From: Prorocentrum cordatum | Lineage: Eukaryota; Sar; Dinophyceae; Prorocentrales; Prorocentraceae | Direction: 5' to 3' | DNA: 58,669 bases | Assembly: GCA_963575745.1 (NCBI GenBank) | Contig: CAUYUJ010005767.1 | Span: 1-58,669 of the forward strand | Shown: positions 50,901 through 58,669 of the stretch, piece after piece | Layout: each line of letters starts with the position of its first letter | Position numbering within the stretch: the first letter of the stretch is position 1 | The notes under the pieces: model-generated | What the model was told of the DNA's origin: nothing | Databases searched by the model: none | Seen by the model: only the letters and a program-made list of their open reading frames with translations | Made by a program: the position numbers and the translations under genes

Positions 50901-52918
50901 CGCCTGTCCACCAAACGGTCGAACCTCTCCTTGTTGTCATCATCCAGCTCGTGGTGGCCAGTGCAGACATTGTTGATCCAACGCGCGAGCTTTGCCTCCT
51001 CCCCGTCTTCTGCCCCTTGCCTCGGCAGCTCGTCGAGCACCTCCACGTGCTCCCCGATGCGGTCCAGCATCGCGCGGGCGCGCGCACGCCTCTCCTCCCG
51101 CCGGTCCACGAGCCCGTCGCACCGCGCGCGCCGCTCGGGGGTCAGCGCCACCTCCCCAGAACTCACGTGATCAACCCATTTTCCGGGCGCGGACTCACGC
51201 TGGTGCGGCAAACGGCCGTGCTCCTCCACGTGCCTCGCCAGCTCGCCCAGCATCTCCTCCGAGTGGTTCCGCGATCGCGCCTCCGCGCCAGCATGCTGGA
51301 CACCGCTCATGTCGATGCCCAGGTGCGCCGCGAGCGCAGCCCTGTGCGCATCGGCCTCCAATCGCACCCGCTTCTGTTGCTGAACATTCCATTGCCGCGA
51401 GGATGGCGCGTCTTCGTCGCCCTCCGCCCGCAATCGCGTTGCCAGCTCATGCAACTGATTCCTAGTCATGCTCGCCAACACCTCCGCGTCCACACCGTCG
51501 CGCGCGCCCCCGCGCGCGCCCTGCGCCCCTGCGGCGCCCTGCTCCACGCGGCGCTTCGGCGCCCCGCCCCTCAGCGCGCCACGCCCCGCACCCGCTCGCG
51601 GCGACCGCGACACCGAGCTCGAACGCCCGCGAGCGACGACGCGACACCACGGCGCGCTCTCGGCTTCCCCCCCCTCTACATCTCCAGAACCCACCCACTC
51701 CTCCACCGCGCACACGTGGCCGCCGTCGAGCCACAGCAGAGCACCAGCGCAGAAGCCCGCCGCGTCCCCCAGCGCCCACACCACCCGCCTTCCTTCCTGC
51801 GCTTCGAACGCTTCCGCAGATTCCGCAGAGAACACGCGCAAGTGCAGGAAGCGGGAACGCAAGTGCTGGACCACGACCTCCAGATTCCAGCGCTGCAACA
51901 GCGAACCGCAAGCGCCCGAGCCCTCGTGGTTCTTACACGCGCGACCGAAATGACGCGCGGCGTCGCCCCCCACGAGATCAGCCACTGCGCTCTGCAGGCA
52001 CTTCCCACGCCACTCGACGGGAGAACTGGCGTGCGCGCGGCGGTTCCCCCGCCCGCGTCCGCCGCGCGGCCGTGGGCGCAGTGGGCGCGCGGCACCGAAC
52101 GCACCCGCAGACATGGGCACAGCGCCGTCCTGCTTCGCCCCGCTGAGCCCCGCCAGACACGCTCCGAGAGCGATCATGGCGCAGGCAGCGCGAACAGCCA
52201 GGTCCCCGACGAAGCCCTTGGACTCCCGCGCGGTCGGGCACTTCGCCCCGCCGATGCCCACGCCCGGCGAGAAACGGCACGCATGGACGGGGCGGCCGCC
52301 GCACGTCCGCGCCGAGAGCCCGTGGAGCGCGCAGCAGAACCATCTGGCAGTAACGACCGCGGCTGCACGATCGGCCAGCTCGGGCGTGTCCGAGAGCTCC
52401 CGCGCAAACACATCCCGGTGCCGCCACCAGCGCGCCACCGCGATCTTTCTCGTCATCACCACTCTGCTGGCTGGCTGTGGTGGGCACACGCCAAGAGCAA
52501 GGAGAACGCAGGCAGCGCGCAGGGCCGCATCGCCCACGGTCCACGACGACGCGTCGAGCGCAGTCGCGGCGGCGGCGTCAGGCGCGCGCCCCGGCGGCTC
52601 GCTCGGGTCGACGGCACGGGCCGCGCGCGCGGAAAGGAACTGCTCCAATCGCCCGTTCTTGCAAGCCGCCCCCCGCGCGCTGCCCAGACGAGACCCGCTC
52701 TGGCGACCCGTCGCGCAGCAAGCGGCGTGGCACGACGGGCAGCAACACACGGTATGCAAGCTGCTTGTTCCGCTCGGCTGCCGCCTCCGTCCGCCGCCTC
52801 CACTCCGCCTCCCGCCGCGCGCACCGAGACTGCCGGCACGACGCGCGGCGCGCTTTCCGGATCGATTTCTGCTCGCGCTCCGCTGCCTCCAACGTGGACT
52901 CATCGACCACCTGCTCAT
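47972..52918 (-). CDS. N-terminal segment: Cys-rich region, helicase-associated-type repeats, acidic coiled coil
   Basis: 1,648 codons from the ATG at 52918 to TGA 47972. The first ~55 residues are probably out of frame: in the other frame an ATG at 53000 gives a coiled-coil N-terminus (STLEAAEREQKSIRKARR) that rejoins near 52755 before CCCPSCHAACC. Residues ~290-380 hold CKNHEGSGACGSLLQRW and GGHVCAVEEW, possibly a small Cys/His fold. From ~555 to ~800 four repeats share a pattern of helix, EHGRLP-like turn and LARW(I/V)xNV (ARHVEEHGRLPHQ, KLARWINNV, FVERHGRGPQRF, LLARWVGNV, LAKFIANRERGG), like the helicase-associated (HA) domain. A Glu-rich run is at ~930-965. The last third is globular, unknown, with YKCQQDFEG and CKRLHF. 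Confidence 0.65.
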   Translation of the reverse strand: MSRWSMSPRWRQRSASRNRSGKRAARRAGSLGARGGRRSGGGGRRRQPSGTSSLHTVCCCPSCHAACCATGRQSGSRLGSARGAACKNGRLEQFLSARAARAVDPSEPPGRAPDAAAATALDASSWTVGDAALRAACVLLALGVCPPQPASRVVMTRKIAVARWWRHRDVFARELSDTPELADRAAAVVTARWFCCALHGLSARTCGGRPVHACRFSPGVGIGGAKCPTARESKGFVGDLAVRAACAMIALGACLAGLSGAKQDGAVPMSAGAFGAARPLRPRPRGGRGRGNRRAHASSPVEWRGKCLQSAVADLVGGDAARHFGRACKNHEGSGACGSLLQRWNLEVVVQHLRSRFLHLRVFSAESAEAFEAQEGRRVVWALGDAAGFCAGALLWLDGGHVCAVEEWVGSGDVEGGEAESAPWCRVVARGRSSSVSRSPRAGAGRGALRGGAPKRRVEQGAAGAQGARGGARDGVDAEVLASMTRNQLHELATRLRAEGDEDAPSSRQWNVQQQKRVRLEADAHRAALAAHLGIDMSGVQHAGAEARSRNHSEEMLGELARHVEEHGRLPHQRESAPGKWVDHVSSGEVALTPERRARCDGLVDRREERRARARAMLDRIGEHVEVLDELPRQGAEDGEEAKLARWINNVCTGHHELDDDNKERFDRLVDRRAWQRRTAQERVLEVKAFVERHGRGPQRFGHDDDPREHLLARWVGNVRARGVEGLGEGWRAQLEAALDADLIQAQALEAWCEKNQRVPVERAEDDEERKLAKFIANRERGGREASFNATDTFDALRQKYAQAAAARRDAERRGAEARELEARRQELLQRAAEEEEACEGEEEEQEGEEDPADCLAEERRAEVTPDMFARFQRADRALARRVKSALVGALLSCVDALQGAPLGLDVFAALAKDRRVREAMAAPAAEEPRREALGEEEEEEEEQEQEKEEQEEEEQEQEEQEQERGDEERREQEEGDAVMVDAEEEPQGMADEEELPTGIGEEHEDFVRYVLATCMLSSVPVAPRFFAGEALDAELQRQVAELERLRDVALGLDAATAQDNVARSQAIRRLRQADPELLRRAPVPESDVREPWEQWQRLLQRLEQEGVEREVWVCCRPEPLRWRAPLRDDGKPGPVRAPLLPSLDAAEGEVWRPGEVREATRQARYAEQARRDGAAGAPVHGSVLLRLASDFLCYKCQQDFEGARELTDGEVDGWCKRLHFAPKKLPSQAVKREAVEAERARARKRARAAQCAARGENGFAVFRRLLLEDDCFRQDTCEASVQLDQRRALGPWYQRAGPDGSRLSPWPRVFGIPKSWAGHGGAFFSEAVESGFAADAFPQGRRGYYPGEPGDVSAELWLLRAWCRARGGVARMGGALAARLQQLEGDRDIMCRVEAAECARQISCAVPPVYLADLKPQAIPEWPVWQQLLKLKPQAARQVANFVRQERAGVGFTWNLTAGHWDLDQQRLLAALERDPALLAAVEKDAAAAETDKGVLIALNQFRARHGGVWPDAFADRRGQPDFKEAELARGVARVAKKYSQEFVRIWLGRTCREWLRLAGCGDEVVGGGAGGDDSSGGGGGGGGSSSGSGAGGGPASGSSSGAQGPGDGGAGGDGEGGAGGGAGRLLGGGPKRPAPEGPGPRTRGTA

Positions 52919-53074
52919 GGATCACATCGTGCTCTGCGCGTAGACAATGCTGCACCCGCTCGTCCCATGTGCGCGACTTCCCGACCGGCGCTGGGCGCAT
53001 TGCGCACCACCCGCAGTAGCCGGGACCACTCCGCCGTTTGCAGCAAGCACTCGAGGGGATTAAATCTAAACTAA

Positions 53075-53560
53075 TCTGATCTGCCCTGTCCAGTACGGCC
53101 CAGGGGTTGCCTCTCGGCCTGGTGGAGGCTTCGGGCCCAGTACGGCGCCCGGGACGAGTACGTGCTGGCCCCTAGAATAGCAGCCCGGTACGGCTGTGCT
53201 ATTGGGTCCACCAGTCGCGACTCGCCCCCGCCCGAGACGACAAAGGGCCCGGCACGACTCCCGATGTCGTCCTCCAAGATCTCCATAGCATCCTATAGAG
53301 CGCCAAGGAGGCGGCGAGTTGAAAAGAGAGACTCCGGTCCGAGGGATGGACCGAAGTGAGGTGCGCGTGTGCGCGTGCTGTGGGTGTGCGTGCGTGTGCG
53401 TGTCTCTGCGCGCGCGCGCGTGCGTGCGCGCGCCGCGGCCGCCCAAGCGGCCCGCCTGGCCCCGCGCGCGCGCGGGCTCCCGGGGGCGGGGCGAGGCGCT
53501 GCGTGAGCCGGCGGCGCGGGCGTTCGTCGTTCTCGTCGTCGTCGCCGCCGCCCTTTCTTT
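53075..53560. other. 5' flank of the Helitron-like ORF, no gene seen
   Basis: Upstream of the probable start at 53000: contains GTACGGCCC / GTACGGCGCCC repeats near 53094 and 53140, a CGTGTGCG-rich stretch at 53360-53440, and no Helitron terminus that I can recognise. Confidence 0.5.
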
Positions 53561-53562
53561 TG

Positions 53563-53735
53563 TCTTTCCGTCCTGTCTCCTCTTCCCTTTCTCTTCCCTT
53601 GTTTCTCTTCTTTTTCTTTTTGCTCCTTCTCCTTTCTGCTTTCGTTCCCTCTCTGTTGTTTCTTGCCTCTTTTCTGTCTCCTCTCTCCCCCCTCGACCCT
53701 CTGCCTGCTCTCTCCCCACTCGCCCCTTCGGCACT
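53563..53735. repeat. C/T-rich tract
   Basis: TTTCTCTTCCC-type pyrimidine DNA ~170 bp long, purine-rich in the sense of the Helitron-like gene and upstream of it. Confidence 0.8.
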
Positions 53736-53756
53736 CTCGAGCAGTTTTACGACTGA

Positions 53757-56700
53757 ACCGGCGGTAAACCGTCAACCAGGTTACCGCCAGGACCCTCGTA
53801 GAGCTCTTTCTCGCACCGCGCTCCTCAGAACATAGAGAGTAAGCTTCTGGAGTGAGAAACGAAGAATTCGAAAAATCACGTTTTTCTGTTTTTACCCAAC
53901 ATTGGTTCCCCCAAGTGTTTTGATAGAAATACTGCATCTACAGACCTCAAAAGTTTACTGGCAGACGCGTCTTAACCCACTACAGGTGCGAAAAATCTGC
54001 TTCCTTAAAATGAATTGTCGAATATCTGTCAAAGATTCGCAAAACCACCCAAAAGTTATCACTTTGTCCTTTCTCGCCGGGTCGGCCAACTAGCTCCACC
54101 CCGCGCCATAATTCCTCTAGCTCATCGATAACTGGGCGCCGGCGGTAAACCGTCAACCTGGTTACCGCCGGGGACCTCGTAGAGCTCTTTTCTTGCCCAG
54201 CTCTTCGGAACACGTGAAGCAAGCTTAAGCGAGAGCCAAAGAACTTTGAAAAATCGATCGCCTACAAATAGTTTTGCGGACTTAGCTGGAGAAGCAGAAT
54301 CCGTTCACTCTAGATGCTTCAGCCAAACGCCCTTGATGATTCTGTATCGGTTTCTGTGCGTACCACCTGCAGCTGTGCTACAGCTAGAGTTTAGTGCAGA
54401 ATACCGACAGCGCCTCTAAAGAGAACTAGAGAAATACGAATAGTGTTGTGGACCTAGCTCGACTAGCAGAACGAGTTCAGGCCTCTCGATGCAGCCTGGT
54501 GATACTGAATCAGTTTCTGTGCGCAGTTTCTGTAAGCATCAGCTCTGTAGCTCTCAAAATCTCGAGGTAAGTAGAAATCGTGAACGCGTTTCAAGATGAC
54601 TCGGAACGCAGTTGGTCTCTTGATAGTAATGTAGCAGCTGCGGACCTGAGATTTTAACTGGCAGACGCGGCATAACCCAGAAAACGTGAGAATACTACCG
54701 ATTCTCAAAAATAAATTGTCACTAACTTTTAAATCGAACGAAACCGACCCTACGAGGCACTAGAAATCTAAGCAGACGCCTGAGAGAACTAGAAGTGCAA
54801 GCAGATAGCTTCTGATGGCATTTTCTGCAAAACTCGAAAATTGCAGCGTTTCGACTGCCAACTTGAAGTCGGTTCCTCGCTTCGCTCGGAAGAATTTTTC
54901 AACGGCTACGAATTTGTCAGGTAACAACTGTAATCTCCGCTCTGCGCAAATAGCAGCCCCAAACAAATTGTTAGAACTGCAAAATCGGCTGAGCCAGGCC
55001 GCGGACGGTATTATTGCATCCCTTCTCGACATTTCGCCACCTAGCTCCGCCCTGTCGCCGAATTTCTCTAGCTATTCTACCATGAGAGCTCTACGGGGCA
55101 CTAGAAGTGCAAGCAGACGCCTGAGAGAACTAGAAATGCAAGCAGATAGCTTATGGTGGAGTTTCTGCAAAACTGGAAAATTCCATTTTTGAACTGCCAA
55201 CGTGAAGTCAGTTCCCGGAATCAACTAGAAATTTGTGAGGTAACATCTAATACAAAGTTTCGCTCTGCGCAAGTAGCAGCCCAAACGAATTCTTAGAACT
55301 GCAAAATCTGCTGAGCCGAGCCGCGGAAGGTATTATCGCGTCCTGTTCGACATTTCGTCAATCTAGCCCCACCCTGTCGCCGAATTCCTCTAGCTATTCT
55401 ACCATCAGAGCTCTACGAGGCACGAGAATCTCTACAAGGTATCTGCTCAGATCGAGCCCTTGAACCCCTACTCGGCACACGCAGTCCAGGTTCTCGCTCC
55501 CCGGGCCGCGCGGCGCCAACCATAGGGCCGACCTCTGGGATCGCACAGATCTGACGCGCCTCTCAAGGTGCCAGGGGGTACTGGACACCTCGCGCGGCGG
55601 CCCTCCGGCGACGCAGGACAACTTCCGTGGTGAGCTTGGCAAAGTCTTGAAAGCTCTTCTGGGGGCTCTGGGGGGCTCTCCTTCGATCTTTCTGAGCTCT
55701 TCTGAAGCGTTTTCAGCGACGCTGCCGCGCGTGCCTGCACGCGTTCGGGCACGCCCAGCACGGCTGCCGGAAGCGCTCCCGGACGCGCTGCCGGGTCAGG
55801 CGAGCTGCAGCGAGTTTCCTGCAACGGCGCAGGTGGCGTTTTCGCGTCACCACCCAACCCCGGCTTCTGCTCTGAAACCCTCAGCTCCCAAAGAAGCTAT
55901 CGGGAACTTTGTCCTATCTGGCCGGGTCGACGTAAGCGTCCAAAATCCGGATAGCGAGACAAGACGCGAAGCGCAGAGCTCCAAAGCGCCGCACGGCGAC
56001 CTCTGCCAGGCCGCCTGGAACGATGCGTGGGGCGCTGGAAGCCTAGCAGGAAACGCCTGCGAGGGCGTCTTTTACGACGCGCGGGGCTCTATGAAACCTA
56101 CCACGACTCCTCTGCCTAGGAGCCTGCGGGCACTGGCGAAGCTCTGCCGAAGCTCTGCCGAAGCGCTTTGCGTACCCTTGAGCCACGCGTATGGGCGCCG
56201 GCGGTAAACCGTCGACCTTTGTTACCGCTGGGGGACTCGTAGAGCTTCCTGACAACATATACTGTCGAAAAAAATTGCAGAGAACGAATAGTTTTTGAGC
56301 CCAACTCGAGTATCAGACCGAGTTCAGACCTCTGAATGCGACAGACGGACGCGTCTGATGTCTCCGAATCGATTCCTGTGATTACCCGCTCTGCAGCCTC
56401 TGTACAGCGCGAATTAAGTGCAGAACGCCGACAGTAGCTCTGAAGATGACTGGAAGAATACGAACAGTTTCGTGATTCTGGATCGCGCAACAGACCGAGT
56501 TCAGAGCTCTGGATTCAACGGGCGAACGCGCCTGATGATTCTGAGTGCGCTAGGCGTGCTTACCAGCACTGTAGCTGCCCTACAGCTCGAGTTAAGTAGA
56601 AAATACCGGCAACGCGTATCAAGTTGACTCGAATAATACGAATAGGTTTGCGGACCTAGCTCGGCTAGCAGACCGAGTTTAGACCTATGGATTCAACAGG

Positions 56701-58669
56701 CGAACGCGTCTGAGTGCGGTAGGAGTGCTTACCAGCACTGTAGCTGCCCTACAGCTCGAGTTAAATAGAAAATACCGACAACGCGTATCAAGTTGACTCG
56801 AATAAAACAAACAGGTTTGCGGACCTAGCTCGGCTCACAGACCGAGTTCAGACCTCTCGGTTCGACAGGCGAACGCGCCTGATCATTCTGCATGCGCTAG
56901 CTGTGCTTACCAGCTCTGTAGCTGCCCTAGAGCTCAAGTTATATTCAGAAAACCGTCAGCGCATATCAATATGACTCGAAACGAACGTTCCCGCCAGAGT
57001 GCTTTTTGGCCTTCAAAGTTACCCGATCGAGCTGAGATCAAGATGGAGAGCGGAAATAAGATCGAATATCACGGGAAAAAATACTAGAGCTCAAACGAAT
57101 TGTTGAATTTCGAGAACGAAATGTTCAACTGAGCAAAAGTCACCAAAAGTCGTCGAGATTTTTCTTGCCAACTAGCTCTCCAGCGCGCCGGAACTGGAAA
57201 CCGACGGTAAACCGTCAACCAGGTTACCGCCGGGCACCTCGTAGAGCTCTTTTCTTGCACAGCGCTCCTCGGAAAACATGAAGGAAGCTTCTAAAGCGAG
57301 AGCCAAAATTCGACAAATTACGATTTTTCGGTTTCCATCCAAAAGCGGTTCCTGCAAGTTTTTCGATAGTAATATTGCAGCTACGGACCTGAAAATTTAA
57401 CTGGCAGACGCGGCATAACTCACTACACGTGAGAAAAATCTGGTTTCTTAAAATAAATTGTCAAATATCTTTCGAATCTTACCAAAACCGACCGAAAGTC
57501 ACCACTGGGCGCCGGCGGTAAACCGTCAACCTTTGTTACCGCCGGGGGACTCGTAGAGCTTCCTGACAACATATAATGTCGAAGGAAATTGCAGAGAACG
57601 AATAGTTTTTCAGCCCAACTCGAGTATCAGACCGAGTTCGGACCTCTGGATGCAGCAGACAGAGGCGTCTGATGTCTCCGAATCGATTCCTGTGATTTCC
57701 CGCCCTGCAGCCCCCCTACAGCCCGAGCTAAGTGCAGAACGCCGACAGTAGCTCTCAAGATGACCGGAAGAATACGAACAGTTTCGTGATTCTAGATCGC
57801 GCAGCAGACCGAGTGCAGAGCTCTAGATTCAACAGGCGAACGCGCCTGATTATTTCAGTGCGATAGGTGTGCTTACCAGCACTGTAGCTGCCCTACAGCT
57901 CGAGTTAAGTAGAAAATACCGACAACGCGTATCAAGTTGACTCGAATAATACGAATAGGTTTGCGGACCTAGCTCGGCTAGCAGACCGAGTTCAAACCTA
58001 TGAATTCAACAGGCGAACGCGCCTGATTATTCTGAGTGCGATAGGTGTGCTTACCAGCACTGTAGCTGCTCTACAGCTCGAGTTTAGTAGAAAATACCGA
58101 CAACGCGTATCAAGTTGACTCGAATAATACGAATAGGTTTGCGGAGCTAGCTCGGCTAGCAGACCGAGTTCAGACCCATGTATTCAACATACGACCGCGC
58201 CTGATCATTATCCGTGCGATAGGCGTGCTTACCAGCACTATAGCTGCACTACAGCTCGAGTGAAGTAGAAAATACTGACAACGCGTATCAAGTTCACTCG
58301 AATAATACGAATACGTTTGCGGACCTAGCTCGGCTAGCAGACCGAGTTCAGCCCTATGGATTCAACAGGCGAACGCGCCTGATGATTCTGAGTGCAATAG
58401 CTGTGCTTACAAGCTCTGTAGCTGCCCTACAGCTCGAGTTAAGTACAAAATACCGACAGCGCATATCAACATGACTCGAAACGGCCGTTCCCGCCAGAGT
58501 GCTTTTTGGCCTTCAAAGTTACCCGATCGAGCTGAGATCAAGATGGCGAGCGGGAATAAGATCGAATATCATGGGAAAAAAATACTAGAGCTCTAACGAA
58601 TGGTCAAATTTTGAGAACAAAATTTTCAACCGACCAAAAGTCACCAAAAGGTCCGTCGAGATTTTTCCT
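53757..58669. repeat. Satellite block 2, ~178-bp monomers and hairpin modules
   Basis: Same family as 30496-33897. Clear monomers at 56343, 56523, 56703, 56872 and 57838, 58015, 58193, 58372 (spacing ~177-180 bp). Hairpin modules GGCGGTAA..TTACCGCC begin near 53760, 54136, 56200 and 57513; a diverged GACGGTAA copy is near 57205. A ~340-bp-spaced duplication (AAGCAGACGCCTGAGAGAAC) lies at 54773 and 55113. Continues past the window end. Confidence 0.9.
55430..56180. other. Unique island within satellite block 2
   Basis: GC-richer, non-monomeric DNA between satellite stretches. Several overlapping short ORFs but none convincing. Contains AAGCGTCCAAAATCCGGATA near 55936, which also occurs (one mismatch) at 33916-33935 at the edge of satellite block 1. 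Confidence 0.45.

Larger units (their letters stand above)
36086..53000 (-). mobile_element. Giant Helitron-like element with fused USP protease, probably recently inactivated
   Basis: One minus-strand reading frame runs from 52918 to the TGA at 36086 (5,610 codons), with no intron and only three in-frame stops (TGA 47972, TAG 45947, TAA 37967). A pair of compensating frameshifts lies near 44350 and 43930, and a further probable one near 52755, upstream of which an ATG at 53000 opens another good frame. Domain order: Cys-rich N-terminus, helicase-associated-type repeats, acidic coiled coil, C2H2 finger, DUF6570-like region, Helitron-like Rep, Pif1-type helicase, ubiquitin-specific protease, Cys-His C-terminal motif. 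Rep plus Pif1 helicase is the hallmark of autonomous Helitrons (rolling-circle replication). Terminal TC/CTRR ends were not recognised, so outer borders are unknown. Confidence 0.8.

Noticed and set aside
46601-53074. 2,157-codon plus-strand ORF opposite the Helitron-like gene
   Set aside because: Antisense shadow: GC-rich third positions on the minus strand remove stops from one opposite frame. Its translation is Leu/Arg/Pro/Gln-rich with no domain motifs, while the minus frame shows ordered catalytic motifs.

Overview
The window looks like a repeat-dominated stretch of a large, GC-rich eukaryotic nuclear genome. A dinoflagellate (Prorocentrum/Polarella-like) is my best guess. The guess rests on long GC-rich intronless transposon ORFs, massive satellites, and pervasive CCAAGATGGCC-type low-complexity DNA; none of these is diagnostic and no rRNA, tRNA or spliced-leader gene was found. 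All convincing coding DNA lies on the minus strand.

Layout. 0.1-4.3 kb: a split gene or two-ORF unit (first exon at 4.05-4.30 kb, 481-codon ORF, then a 621-codon ORF overlapping it by ATGA), with purine-rich (sense strand) tracts at its borders. 4.8-6.0 kb: short tandem repeats. 6.2-7.2 kb: a WW-like, Asp/Arg/Trp-tailed protein. 8.2-15.65 kb: a probable foldback-type element whose inverted arms are arrays of a ~90-bp unit; it encloses hairpins, an 11-bp-type minisatellite and a decayed coding fragment. 16-19 kb: low-complexity DNA. 19.3-22.9 kb: a ~1.2-kb-codon transposase-like gene interrupted by one in-frame TAA. 23.4-23.7 kb: a cluster of perfect short hairpins, possibly a structured RNA. 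23.8-27.2 kb: (TCG)n and a 26-copy ~97-bp satellite. 27.9-30.5 kb: GAGCCC hexamer and CA-rich repeats. 30.5-33.9 kb and 53.75 kb to the end: a shared satellite with ~178-bp monomers rich in perfect hairpins. 33.9-36.06 kb: CA-rich repeats carrying two small inverted-repeat elements.

The main object is at 36.09-53.0 kb (minus): a giant Helitron-like element. In one reading frame over about 5,610 codons it encodes, in order, a Cys-rich N-terminus, helicase-associated-type repeats, an acidic coiled coil, a C2H2 finger, a DUF6570-like region, a Helitron HUH Rep (HPHIH, later a Tyr-x3-Tyr pair), a Pif1-type SF1B helicase and a ubiquitin-specific protease (C19) domain. It is interrupted by TGA, TAG and TAA codons and by about three single-base frameshifts, so this copy is probably a young, recently disabled one. 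The USP fusion to a Helitron replication protein is the most unusual feature of the window. Rep and helicase would drive rolling-circle transposition; the protease may process the polyprotein or remove ubiquitin, but that is inference.
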